NCBI GenBank assembly: GCA_019426215.1
Contig: CM033408.1
Location: forward strand, 8,435,077-8,499,076
DNA: 64,000 bases
Origin: Buddleja alternifolia
Lineage: Eukaryota; Streptophyta; Magnoliopsida; Lamiales; Scrophulariaceae
Direction: 5' to 3'
Positions 1 through 12,800 of this stretch are shown piece after piece. How positions within the stretch are numbered: the stretch's first letter is position 1; the number at the start of each line of letters is the position of its first letter. A model generated the notes under the pieces. The model was not told where the DNA came from and did no database searches. It saw only the letters and a program-made list of their open reading frames with translations. The translations under genes were made by a program, and so were the position numbers.

Positions 1-433
1 TGACCCTCCTCAATGAAGCTTGGCTCGAGCGCGATCACGAAGCTTCCAAAATGGAACAACCTGAAATCAAAGGACCCTCGTTAGGGTCGAGCTGGGGTTG
101 ATCCCAGCGTAGACCCTCCGACGATCAAGTCAGTTATCGACTATAAGGATCGAGATCACAATATTTAATATGGAGTAATAAATGTCATACCTCCTAATTG
201 TGAAAGTGGGTGTATTTATAGTGTTGGGCGCTTTGTACTGATCAGCATGGGCCACGTGGCTTAATCTCAAGCTTCCTGGTGAAGCTAATCGATGGCTGAG
301 AACATGGGTTGGTCGGGTCGGGTGGATCGGGTCAACCCGAACCCGATCTAAAAAGCGCGGATCCTGGAGTGTATTGTGAATATAACCAAGTATAAAGGGT
401 AAAATTGTCTAAGGGTCATTTTGACCTATATCA
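1..433 (-). mobile_element. Partial LTR at left window edge
   Basis: The block ends in TATATCA at 433, like the LTRs of the element at 37803-40328. It shares a related internal stretch with them (ACCCGA..., then AAAA followed by CGCGGATC) and a reverse-strand TATAAATA box (seen as gggtgtatttatagtg near 208-223). It is therefore probably the right-hand part of an LTR of a related family, oriented on the minus strand and cut by the window edge. Whether it is a solo LTR or one end of a longer element cannot be seen. Confidence 0.55.
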
Positions 434-958
434 CCATTATTCTTTATATATAATAGACCCGAGTTCGAACCATAACATTTTATTATGAACTTATCTAGCT
501 ATTAATTACAAATATATATATATATATATCAGTTAACTTATCTTGTTCGGTTGTTCCACGAATTATGTAAATTCATAAAAAATATAAATATTTAAAAATA
601 TTTACACACATAGAGTGTGTCAAAACTGCATATTTATGATAATATGAATAAGTTAATAACTATTCTTTTGTTATTATATATTCGTAAAAATATCTCAGTT
701 TGTACAAAAACAAAAAAATCATAAAAGAATTTGGGGTCCAACTTGCTTATTGTTTGACAAACATTATCAATATTCTTCTCTATAATGAACGCTGTCAATT
801 TCCACCAAACCGAAGGTTAAAGAAAAACCAAGATGTTGCTTTCCTAGTAGAATAGCAAATCACATTAATTATTCATTAACACCTACCAATAAAGCAAAGA
901 GCAAAACAGTGGGTGGTCCGTAGTTTTGTCTTCCATAAACAAAATATTATAAATAATA
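434..958. other. AT-rich intergenic DNA
   Basis: No gene is recognised here. A short (AT)n run lies near 513-530. The rest is AT-rich with no open frame or repeat pair that I could identify. Confidence 0.5.
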
Positions 959-1666
959 GGGAAAATGGCACTTCACCCCTCCACTTTTTGCCATTTTAGC
1001 ACATTAACCCAAAAGTAATCCAAAATTATACTTTCTCCCCTCAACTTACATCAATTGTAGTGTTATGTCCCTGAATGACATTTTTAGATTAATTTTCCAT
1101 TAGAGAGCTATTCGTCACCGAGATTGTGCTTTTGGGACTCTAAATTACTATATCAAGACATATGAGTTGAGCTCAATCATCAACCACTTATCAATTGTTC
1201 GTATTGTGATCAACATTATTCATAGCAATAATACGACCATTTAGCGTGCTCTCCCCATTAGTCATAATATAAAATGGTCATGAAACCTTTTATTTGTCTT
1301 TTTATAGGAAATATATATATATATATATATAAAAGACACTTTATCAATCATCACCAACCACTTTATTAGTCTTTGTACTATGATCAATATTATTCATAGC
1401 AAAAGTGATTACTGTTTAACTTGCGTCATTATCAGTAATATAAAACTACCACGTCGCATTTTGCTTTATTCTTTTATACCAAATGTATAAGGGGAAGATA
1501 CCAACGATGGATGACGAAGAGCATTCCAATAAAAAATTGATCCATAAATATCATTAAGGGGGGTCGTAGTTGTTAGTAAGTAGAGGGTGTAAAGTGTTCT
1601 TTAAGTTACTTATAGGGATTAAACCACTACGACAACATAACTTGTAGGTGAAAGTGCTATTTACCC
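959..1666. mobile_element. MULE-type MITE, about 0.7 kb
   Basis: The ends are imperfect inverted repeats: GGGAAAATGGCACTTCACC on the left against GGGTAAATAGCACTTTCACC read from the right. The flanking 9-mers TAAATAATA (950-958) and TAAATTACA (1667-1675) match at 7 of 9 positions, as an aged 9-bp Mutator-type duplication would. No coding capacity is seen. A tract of AT dinucleotides lies near 1310-1331. Confidence 0.55.
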
Positions 1667-1959
1667 TAAATTACACGAGTTTTTGCCATTTCATATATAT
1701 AATTATATATATATATATACACACTACCGTTTTAATAGTGAAAGCATATGCCTTAAAGTTAACATGAAATCTGCCTATTGAAACCGGCAGGCAATCAATC
1801 AGAGTGCGGATTGATTGTCGAATTACAAAATGGTAGTAGTGGGGATTCATTTTCTAAAACACATTCAATTAATTATCAATTTATTATTATCATCGTCAAA
1901 CCTCATTTGTACGGATCCAAAAGTAAAAGGAGCTTTGTTTGTAATTAAGTCTTCTTTCT

Positions 1960-3067
1960 TCTTTACTTTTTCTCTTTACCCCCTCTCTGATTTTTATAGC
2001 CCACCTCTAAATTCGCCCAACAATCTTGATTCTCTGTTTAAAATTGAATGGCCCTCGAAATTCAAGATTGAGAGCTGCGCTCGCTTTGCTCTCTGGTGTA
2101 TATTTTGTATTTGAGAATGTAGAGACATGTGATTCCTTTATTTTTGAGGTTTAAGCAATTATTCAGGATTTTTATTGAATTGGGTTTGTTTTTCTGCTTT
2201 TAGGGGTTCTGTCAGGAATCCTTTAATTTTTCCAATTTTATCAATTTGGTGTTGTTTTGGGGATTTCTTCTTTCTGTTTATGTTTCTACTTGAGATTTAC
2301 AGGGGCTTTTGGGCTTATGATAGTCTTTATTGATTTTTATCAGTTTCAGCTTGTAAACTTTAGAGTGATCAATTTATAACATCTTTCAAGAAATAAATTT
2401 TAATCCTTTTGTAGATCATTGACTTGCAAACATCCATCTTTTTTTTTGATTAAAAATTTCTTGACCAAGATGATAAGGAATGGATTCTTTTATATATATA
2501 GCTTCAACGTTCGTATCTTAATTGTGTTGTGAATTGCACTCCATTGTCACTTTGATGAGAGGAGATTACCTTAAGCTGTTCCTCATTCTATCACGAACTA
2601 GCTCTACTTATTGATTCCTTTCCTTCTCTATTTAATTTTTGCCCAAATTCTGTTTTTCATAATGCTAAGTGATCAGAATATATTAAGAAATAAAATTTTA
2701 GAATATGTTTAGAGATTGCTAGTAATGCTGGCAATGTCACGTATTTATTGTTTGTGATTTCTTGATCTTTATATATTTGGTTTCTTGTTTGTGTATGGAT
2801 CTTATCACTTGCTCATGCTGTTTCATTTCTTTTTGCAGCCTGGACATATCTACTATACTTTGAAACGATTGGCTACATCCCCAGATATTCACCATCTATA
2901 TGACAGCTGTTGCATATGAGAATCACTAAGCTATATCAATCCCTTGTTTGATTTAATCCTGCTGTTTTGGCTCGGTAGATGAGACTTAGAAAGCTCATCG
3001 GGATACAACTATGCTGCCATAACAATAGAATCTAGTTGCCTATGTATATGATCTTAACGGTGTAAGT
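1960..3067 (+). other. Probable 5' leader exons and leader intron of the ZIP gene
   Basis: A CT-rich leader-like stretch (about 1960-2095) ends at a possible donor (CTCTG|GTGTATAT at 2095/2096). A strong acceptor, CTTTTTGCAG, ends at 2839. The second leader exon would run from 2840 into the coding start at 3068. The region between is T-rich, like a plant intron. No transcript evidence is available, so the leader structure is a prediction. Confidence 0.4.
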
Positions 3068-5509
3068 ATGACAAAAATGGGTTTAAGGGTTAGGCAGGTT
3101 GCTTTACTTTTTCTTTTTATAGCCATATTTAGTCATAGTGTTATAGCCGAACCCGAAAGAGAAACTTCACAAAGATTAAGAACTGCTCCGAAAAGAAATG
3201 CAGGGGGTGGTGTCATAGATGGGTCAGGTACAGAGCATATTGTTAACTCCGATAAGATTGAAAATGATATGGGTGGGTATGAAGGTGGAAATAGTAGAGT
3301 TTCAGTTTCGACAGTTGCAATTTTCACATTGGCAATGGCTGCAGCTACTGGTTTAGGTGCTGTACCGTTCTTTTTTGTGGAGCTTGATCCTCAATGGGCT
3401 GGAATATGCAATGGAATGGCTGCAGGGGTAATGCTGGCTGCCAGCTTTGACCTTATACAGGAAGGACAGGTCCATGGGAGTGGCAGTTGGGTCGTGTTGG
3501 GTATCTTGTCAGGTGGTGTTTTCATATGGCTTTGCAAGAAGGTGAAGCTCTCAGACTTATAATAAATTTATTTGTTGAAATCTGGATATGTTTTGTTAAG
3601 CTTGTTATTTTGTTATTTTATAATTATGATGTCAGTTGATAAGCTTTGAAACCAGTAATTATTTCAGCATTCTGTTGTGGCTTTAAGATTACCATATGAA
3701 ACGACCAAATTAAAGCCGTTGTGACTTTCTGGGAATGTCATGTTTTGATTCTTCATAAATGGTGTTATCTAGTAAATCATTGTACCAATTGATGCCTCCA
3801 TAAATATGTTTTGATTCTGTAATAGCTCTAAAGGTTCAACATGTTCCAGATTAATATTGTTTTGTCGACTATTTAAGTCTTGTTTTTCATTTCTCAATAT
3901 GCTTGCCTGAAAACACCTTAATTTCTTTACTCATTATCAAAAGCCAAAGATTTCATCATGCTCTAGCTTATTGGATACGCCAGGGAACTGAGTCTTATTA
4001 AATGGTATTTGGTTGTTTATCTTGGTAGGATCTATTCTTTCTATCAAAATGGAGTTTCAACCTATTCCTGTAAACCAATTGTTTTCTCCTTTATCATTTT
4101 TAATCTAAATAGTATCTTCATAATAATTAAGAATCACATTGGAACTCTTCCTAAGTTTTTCATGTGGGATATGGTAGTCCTGAATTTTTAACTGCGAATC
4201 ACCTTCAATTTTATGTTTCCTTTTGATGCTCAGATTCTTGAGCAATACGGTGAAGTGAGCATGCTAGACATAAAGGGAGCAGAAGCAGCTAAAGTCATTC
4301 TTGTAGTTGGAATTATGACTCTTCATTCTTTTGGGGAGGGCTCGGGTGTTGGAGTTTCCTTTGCTGGCTCTAAGGGTTTATCTCAAGGCATATTGGTTAC
4401 CTTGGCCATTGCTGTGCACAATATACCCGAGGGCTTGGCTGTCAGTATGGTTCTGGCATCAAGGGGGGTTTCTCCACATAAAGCTATGTTATGGAGTGTA
4501 ATTACATCACTGCCCCAGGTAATTTCGTTTTTATTTTATTATGGACAACCATGGATAACACTTGAAGCAATGTTATAAGTTGGAAATGAACCAAGGGGTT
4601 TGAATCCGTTTGTGAGTGTTTATAATAATAAATTGAAAATTTAGCATTTTACATAATTTGTTGATGCAGCCCATTGTAGCGGTTCCTTCATTTATATGTG
4701 CTGATGCATTCAACAAGTTCTTGCCTTTTGCTACGGGATTTGCTGCTGGGTGTATGATTTGGATGGTTATGGCCGAGGTCCTTCCAGATGGTTTCAAGGT
4801 AATTTGATTCATTGTCCTTTATGCCCAATGGAGCACGACCATTCACTGCCAAAAGATTAAATAAAAGAGAAAAAGGGGGAAAATGAGATTATGGCAAATG
4901 CAAACAAGAATTTTCTTGTGATTGATTTTGCTATCCATATTACTTCTTATGTAAATTGTTTGAATTTCCTAAATTAGTTCCGCGATATATTGATTCTCAA
5001 GTGGTGTTTTAATCTTCTGACAAACGAATATAGGACACTACCAGGTAGAGAGTTCTTCTGTGGAATTAATATTAAGAGCTAATTTTATGCCTAAAATTGA
5101 ATTTTTGTAAAAGTAACAGTTCTTTCTGGATTACGCCCCTCTTTCAAGAACTCGGTTATCTACAAAATTGGACGACGCTATTCCTGAATTTTGCTCATGT
5201 AATTGTGATGCTTAAATTCTCATATTGAATAAAGAAAAATGCATACTTATGTCGATGTGTTACCCACCGCTTTTGAGTTGAATACCCTATCTGAATTAAG
5301 AGTAAATTTGGTCTCTGGCCCCAACAGTCCAAGATTCCTCAATGTTTGTACCTAAACTATGATTAGAGTTTTTAACCATATTCCTTATTGCAGGAATCTT
5401 CCCCATCTCAAGTTGCATCTGCTGCTACACTTTCTGTAGCATTTATGGAAGCTCTCAGTGCTGTGTTTGAGCATTTTAGCCACAACTACAAGTGAGATCC
5501 CTCTCTCTC

Positions 5510-5545
<36 letters not shown>

Positions 5546-8412
5546 AGGTCAACCCATGTCCCTCTTTCTTTGTTTTTTGTCTGTCGGATTATGTTTGCTG
5601 CTCGTGCACTCGAACAGAGCTGATACACTCATCGTTTTGCTGTATTTTATGCTATCTCGAGAAATTGCATAATGATGACTTGCCTTTTATTATTTTCATC
5701 TTTCTCTCTAGTGCCACCAAAGGAAAAGCTAAAACCTTGTCATGACATAACCTACTTAACCATTCAGGGAGTTTCCTTAAGTTGGTACTTTCCATCTAAT
5801 TGATATCCAAGGATGCTCATTTAGCTAACTCCATTATTGGTGGCTCAAATGTTGACATGCATGGGTAATTCTTTCCAGTGTCTTCAGAGCATATGAAAAT
5901 GAAGAATTATATCAGAAGTTTTTTCGCATATTATAGACATACTATTGGTTGAGGCATATTCGATGTGCGTGCTTAAAAATTTAAAATTACGATAACTTCA
6001 TGTATTTGTTTATAATTATGATGAATCATTAATAATCATATTTAAAAATTATATAATAATGTGATTGAAAAATAAAAATAACATGGAAAGGGAAAGGGAA
6101 AGGGAAAAAACAGAAAATGTGAAAGAGGGTGGGAGGACGTGGGAGATGGAGAAAAGAGGAAAGAGAATGTAGGAGAACATAGACGAAAGAGAAATAAATC
6201 AACAGTACATTGACACTTCTCAAATTCTTAAGGTGGTCAGGTGCAAGGTCTTAAATATCGGTTTCGGAGTAGATATCGGTGTGGTAAATTTACGGAAATT
6301 TCGATGGAAATTTCGGGGATATTCAAAATTTCGGTTTCGATTTTAAAGAAATCATGGAAATTTATAAAAATATTTGGAAATTTGCAATAAAATTTTGGGT
6401 AACTTTAATTGTCATTCTTATGCATCTTTTACATCAATAATATTCTATATATAATATATGGATAATTAATTTGTTAAATAATATCACTAAAACTGTTGCG
6501 AAAAATATGAAATAAATATAATTTGATAGTAAGATAATAACCAAATCTCATAGGAACTTCATTAAAATAAAATGTACCAAGATTTAAGTAAAAGTTACTA
6601 CTCAATACTACATCGAGTTTTTAGGAGGATCGAAATCGCTATCACTAGTATCTGTCCTACCTCTACTTTCATATTGCAAGTGAAAATTATTAGTTACATG
6701 TTGACAATATTCCGCCCATGACATGGAATGTTGGTAGTATTGCATATAATGATGATGATGATATTCTTCTGGTGTTGAATCTTGAAGAACCTCAATGGAT
6801 ACAACATACTCGATAGGAGTAGTAACATAAACTTATGGCAAAGGATATGAGTAAGATTGGTGTGACATTATATCCACTATGTGTCCAATGTGGATACATA
6901 TTATGTGTATAAATATAACTTTCTAATTATATGATATTTAAAAAAAATATATATATATATAAAAAAAAAATTCGGCCGAAATGTCGGTTTCGGTAAATAT
7001 TTCGGGAAATATCGGGTTTCGGCCGAAATTTCGATGGATATTTGACAAAAATATTTTAAATTTCGGGGAAATTTCTGGTTTCAGCCGAAATTTCGGGAAA
7101 TATCAGGTTTCGGTCTAAATTTCGGAAGATATTCTGCAAAATTGGATCGAAGGTTCGATTTCACTTCGAAACCCCCCGAAATCCGACCGAAATTTCGGTG
7201 TTTCGGTCGAAATTTTAGACCATGGTCAGGTGTCATACCAAAATGCGAGCAGACAACTTGTTGGAATATGGTCTAGATTTACGGATATAATATTGGAGAA
7301 GAATGAAATTCTGATGAAATTCCTGATTGTTCCAATGAATTGCAAATTTTTGTACAACTTAATTCTCACAAAAATTAAGGCGTAGGATTTCATGGTTCCG
7401 GAACTCTAAGGATATCGGGTTCTCTCATTTTGTTACTTCACATGGTGTTATAAACCATATTGAATCTTGAAAGGCTTCCACTTCATTACATTTTGCTCTA
7501 TGATACCCCTTTAAGACGTATTAGTCAAAATGGAGAATCTGCAAAAGTTACCTTCATGTAACCTATTTGTTACTTAACTATATTATTTTCCTTTGCAGTC
7601 CAGAGGATGCTTCGGGCTTGATTGTTTCTCTACTTTTTGGGCTAGGCCCGTTGCTCGGTGGTGTCGCTCTTGTTGCATTTGCTCTTGCTTTCCGCCTACA
7701 GCATGCGCTCCTCACCGGTGTGGCCTCTGGCATTGCCTTTGTTCTCGGTATCTGGCGACCCCTGCAACTACTTCTCTCCTCTAAAATCGGGCTTTTCCCA
7801 CTGCTATTTCTTCTCGGGCTGGGCTTTGCATTCGTCCACTTATCTACAACCCGCACAATAAATCTCGGGACCCGCAAAAAAACTTCCGCAAATACGTTAT
7901 CTGCTGTAACAGGCTTTTCTGTCAGTGCACTCACTCTTCAATCAATCTTATCTTGCTTAGCAATTGCCCTCCACGCTCTTCCGGAGGGTCTTGCATTGGG
8001 TGTAGCCGCACCAAAGGCTTACGGGCTCGGGCGACACATGGTCCTACCCGTTTCCCTACACGGGTTTCCCCGGGGTGCAGCTGTCGCCAGCTGTATCTTA
8101 GGGGCGACCAACAGCTGGCATGGATCCCTTTTATCTGCTGCGCTTATTGGGCTTGTGGGCCCGATATCTGCTATCGGGGCGATACTTGCTGGGATTGACT
8201 ATAGCGGGTTGGACCACGTAATGGTGTTTGCTTGTGGGGGACTTTTCCCGTGTTTTTGGAGCGTTGTTAGGAGAGCGGTTAAGTTAGATAAACGGAAGAG
8301 CATTTGTGGGGTGGTTGTGGGCGTGGTGTTTGCTAGCGTGTGTTTAATGTGCACGAAGCTAGTGTGTTTGCATACTCCGTATTGCAATTCTGCACCGGAA
8401 GCTGTTAGATGA
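3068..8412 (+). CDS. ZIP-family zinc/metal transporter (At3g08650-like)
   Basis: Five coding exons, 3068-3541, 4234-4518, 4670-4798, 5394-5491 and 7599-8412, join with GT-AG splices and no internal stop into 599 aa. The start gives a hydrophobic signal-like N-terminus (residues 1-27). A lumenal spacer follows, then hydrophobic segments typical of ZIP transporters. Metal-site motifs are visible: HSFGEG at H189, HNIPEGLAV at H220/E224, and a second HALPEGLALG at H454. ZIP proteins move Zn2+ or related divalent metals into the cytosol across plasma or organelle membranes; the substrate here is not shown by the sequence. Length agrees with the roughly 600-aa plant group typified by At3g08650. Intron 4 (2.1 kb) holds a hAT relic and a CA microsatellite. 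The gene is convergent with the AATF gene downstream. Confidence 0.9.
5513..5543. repeat. (CA)n microsatellite in ZIP intron 4
   Basis: About 15 CA/AC units lie just 3' of the exon-4 donor and follow a short CT run. This is a likely length-polymorphic marker. Confidence 0.9.
6244..7224 (-). mobile_element. Non-autonomous hAT transposon inside ZIP intron 4
   Basis: Perfect 8-bp target duplications GTCAGGTG (6236-6243 and 7225-7232) flank ends that are inverted repeats: CAAGGTCTTAAA on the left and CATGGTCTAAAA read from the right. An 8-bp duplication and CA-starting ends fit the hAT superfamily. Both ends are rich in TTTCGG/CCGAAA words. On the minus strand, around 6870 down to 6611, a decayed frame with one internal stop ends in a His/Tyr-rich tail with a SRGRTDTSDSD motif. 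This resembles the C-terminus of plant hAT dimerisation transposases. The insertion sits in an intron, so the coding sequence is untouched. Confidence 0.75.
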
Positions 8413-8456
8413 TAACGGTCCAGATGGTCGAGTTCGTGTGTAGTATATACTTGTTA

Positions 8457-8674
8457 GGGATAATTACATGCACACTCCTTCACTTATTGAGTCATTACTA
8501 CGAGTCCCCTGAGATTTTGTGAATAGCAAGACACCCCTTGTCATATCCTAACAACTCGAAATTTAGGTGAATTTGTTACTTGCTTTTACTGACCAAGGGT
8601 CACGAGAATTTCTAAAACTTTGGGGTATTTTTTGTAATTAAAGTCTCACACAGGGGTATCAATGTAATTTGTCC
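8457..8674. mobile_element. MULE-type MITE (family copy 1)
   Basis: This 218-bp element has inverted ends, GGGATAATTACATGCACAC against GGACAAATTACATTGATAC. It is flanked by TACTTGTTA (8448-8456) and TACTTATTA (8675-8683), a 9-bp duplication with one mismatch. It lies about 45 bp past the ZIP stop codon, so it may be part of that gene's 3' UTR. Related copies lie at 10662-10948 (inverted) and 49811-50064. Confidence 0.75.
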
Positions 8675-8683
8675 TACTTATTA

Positions 8684-9863
8684 CTTTTATAGACACATGA
8701 ACATATTGTGGAAGCAATTCTTGAAGAAACGACTATTTGTTTTAGTTATCAGTGGGGATGCCTCTTTCTGGCTGTAACTTTTGTGGATATTTGGGATGCT
8801 TGAGAAAGTAGCAATGTTGGTTCATATTAATTTGATGTACTGAAATGGGAGATAAAAAGTTGCATTACTGTGATAGTGTTGGTATGTTTTCAAATTAAAT
8901 TTTTGAAAATTATGCATATTTACATGTTTAGTTGTGTATTGTATAAGAAATGGGAAACTGGACTCATTCATTTGTCACTATAATTCTGGATGTTTTTTCT
9001 TGTCACTTGTGGGATTATGCCAAAATAGTCCCATTTTTATCAAAACTCTTTAGTCGAATTAAACATTCAACATCCTTCTGCAAATTTGTACTGGACCATC
9101 TCTTCGTTTACTGGATCTTCCTCGCTCTTAAGAAAACATTAACTTAGACATTGTAGTTTAGTCCTACAAATCGTACAAAGTGAACAAGCTATTGGAGATT
9201 GTGATGTTAATGATATATGCAAGGCTTGAAATACCAGTGAAGATGTCGATTCTGTTGTTGCCATAAGTTTATTAAACGGGAAAGCCCCTTGGTTCGTTAC
9301 AGAACTATTATTTTACTTAAAAGTTTTATGTAAAACTTAAAACAAAAGTTTCACTTTTAGAAAACTAAACAAATAACTGAAATTAATATTTATTTCAATG
9401 GATACAAGAAGACACTACTAATTTCACATAAATCATAACAAATACATTATTCGTATTTGTGTTCATTGGAGTAAATGCTCAAAATCCAAGTAAATCCAGA
9501 TTAATCCAAAATCCACTAACCAAATACACCCAACTCCAACATTAATAAATATGGTAACTACATGAAAAATAAATTCAAAACCATTTTTTGACTAACATTC
9601 CAATCTTCTACACTTTTATCCTTGAGACCTGAGAGTATACACTATGAACCAAGCTTTAAGCTTAAAGAGCAGTCTCGAGACAACGCTGGAGCAGTTAAAT
9701 TACACATGAAATTTAACTGAATAATCTCGCAAGACAATTCAACCTCAAAATTTACACAATCCATGGCTTCTGAGGTTGCATAAAAAGCTGGCTGTGCCAC
9801 TGAGGAAGGTATCCACAGGTTTACAAGATCCATGAATAATTATGCGGTGTAGAGAATCGCTGG
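8684..9863. other. Spacer between convergent ZIP and AATF genes
   Basis: This 1.2-kb stretch presumably holds both 3' UTRs. No further open frame with recognisable content and no clear repeat was found. Confidence 0.5.
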
Positions 9864-12800
9864 TTATGCCCCTGAGGCAGATTTCTGGGTTTTAAGGCCA
9901 AACAAGTCTTCAAATAATTTAGAAGCCATGGGAGGGAAATCCATGGGTCGAGGTGCCATAAAATTGACAATCTTTTCATGAATGTTGTACCTGACAGTCA
10001 TTCAATGTGTAAGACTTGAGAAAACTACACATAGAATGATTGGTGCATAACTAAGCCTTGAATGTTATTATCCTTGGGCATTGCTTAACTCACCGGATTT
10101 TGCGACTCTTTGAAGCACGACGGTCAACAATTTTTCTTTTCTTGGTTTGCATTCTTTTCAGAGCATAGAAAGCCGCCTCTGTCAATAATTAAAAGAATAT
10201 TTTTGAGCAATTGTTCAATTCATGGAATTGAAAAGTCTAGTTGTTTCATTTGAAGACCTCATTGATACACTATTCACAATTTAAATATTAATTAACCAGG
10301 GCTAATATAGTTAATTTTGTTTTTTTTTTCCATCTTTTTCATGTGACAATCTCATCCCGTGATAAAGAAAATAGCACTGTTTATACTACCAACTCAACAA
10401 AAGCTGGCAATTAGATCAATTGTGATTTGTGAAATATCAGGATGTTCAGATTATATGTTCTTAGTATAGAAATCAATATAATGCTTACCAGATGATGCTG
10501 GATCAATTGTCTCAAAGAACTCTTTCAGTAATTGCTGATAGAAATCCGAGTCATCCAGAAGTTCAGGGTCACCATTTGTATATGTCTCCTGGTCAATACA
10601 AGTTCAGATACCAAGCGTAACAAGAACATAATATTGACATATTGCATATTGTTATATTAAAGGGTAAATTACAGACACCCATGTCTGAGAGCCTAATTAC
10701 AAAAAATACCAGAGGTTTGAGAAATTATTACAATTTCCCTGACAGTAAAAAGCAGATTACAAATCCACCCTCCTGAGTAAAAGTAAAAGTAAAAGTAAAA
10801 GTAAAAGCAGATAACAATTCCACCCTCCTATTAGTAAAAGCAAATTAAAATTTGACTGGTTTTTCATGTTGTCAGGTCTGACGGGGTCTTGGCCATTTGC
10901 AAACCCTCGTACAATACCCAATAAGTGAGGGAGTATACATAATCATCCATATGTGGTAATTATACACGAAAAATATATAATTGCTTAATGCAATTATTAT
11001 TGCTACATAAACTAATATGCATCCTGGGAATAAATTAGTACCTCTTGCTTAATAATATCAGCAGAATCTGGAACCTGCTGAAAAACCAAATGTAAACACT
11101 CAGCATATATACATATACAGAGAAAAACTGAAGTACCATATGCACATTTGTAATAATTGAGCTGATTGTTCGAACCCAAATTAAGCTAAGAATTAAAATC
11201 AAACTTACATTTCCAAATACAGCAACAAGCGATCGATTCTGCTGCATCCCCTTAACCATTTTACTTGGATCCCTCATATAAGCAGCCACTTGTTCACTTA
11301 TACTCTGAAAGAGAGTGAATGTCAGTTGCAAATACTTTTAGATTCCACAGCATAAGATAATCTTGGAAGACTTAAAAGGAAAACCTGATTAAAGGCGTGC
11401 AATTTGTCTTTAATAGCAGCTGCACCAGTTGTGACCTGGGTCTTCCTCTGCCATTTATCAATTGATTTGTTTCTAAAAGAAGCCATTCTACAACGTACAA
11501 AATCAAAAAATTTAATGCACACTATGATCCCAGTAAAGCCAATAATGTGATATACAGTGGTTGGAATACAAGAATATGAATAAGTGCATTTCTGTACAAG
11601 TCATTTGATGGACATGTAAAACTGAGTTGCACATATAATCCAAAATGAACAAATTCAAAAAGTATTTCCCAACTGTTGACAATGGGCAACTATAAGACCT
11701 TAAGTAGTACAAACAAAATGTATGGAACATAACAAGAACCAAACTATCTGTAAGACTAAGACAACTATCTGAACTAAAGCAATTGAAGGTAAAGCTCAAC
11801 TGTCCAAGGTGTAGCGTGCAAATAGAGGAATCAGATACAAAACATAAAATCTAGCAGAAAAATTACTGATTATTAAAAAAAAAAAGAGTACTATAATTTG
11901 GTGCCTAAACAGGTGAGGAATTAAATTGCCATGACATGAGGCCATTAGTTAATTGAAGATGATCGAGCAACTATTGACTGAATGTAGATTATATAGTATG
12001 ACTACAGAGGTGATCAACACCTGTCAGATATCGGAAGTACCTTGATTGCATCCGAGAAATCTGTAACCATTCTTCATCAATATCTCCATTTGAATTGGCA
12101 GAAGCTTCTAATTGCTTGGAATCTCTCACTGTTTTGGAATCTCTCACTGCAATAGCTTAAGAGGAAAAAATCCAACCACAACTTTCGGATCAGCACTCAA
12201 CGAAAAGACACAGAGATTATCTTCATATAATATGGATTTTTTTAGAGCAGGATTTTTTATTATTATTATTATTTGGGTTTGGTTTTGGTTTTGGGGGGGG
12301 AGGGAAGAAAAGTTATGATTTGTAAGACTATTCGCTCAGAAAACAGGTATATGATGGTTCAGCCCTACTTCATGAATTCTATGTTTAAAAAGCGTTCAAA
12401 TGAAAACCGCGCGGAGTCCAAAACCACATTCAGTGTATTCTAAAGCATTTGAAATGAAGTTCTTAATCAAAGATTTCATTCATTAGAAGTGTTCATTTCA
12501 CAACTAGTCAAATTTCTATACACTTATCGCACTGCTGATAAGTGATAGAAATACTAGCGAATTTTAAAGTTAAGCTAAACCGTGGAACTTTCATAGAGAA
12601 GGGATTGGGACAGGATTAGGAACTTTCATCACTATTAAGAAAAAAAAAGGCACGTGCTAACATCCATACCTTCTTCAGGTTGAGTAATTGATGGATTGTT
12701 CTCTAGCAGTGCCTGCCAAAATATTTCAGTTAAGCGCAGAAAAAGGAAATTAGCAGGGATGGGTGACGTTACACTAACTAATTTAAATATTATCATAAGG

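Noticed and set aside
1815..2114. 99-codon frame upstream of the ZIP gene
   Set aside because: It overlaps the CT-rich leader, has no family features and lacks an ATG in good context.
7578..7934. 118-codon minus-strand frame opposite ZIP exon 5
   Set aside because: It is the complement of a GC-richer, clearly coding exon and has no recognisable domain.
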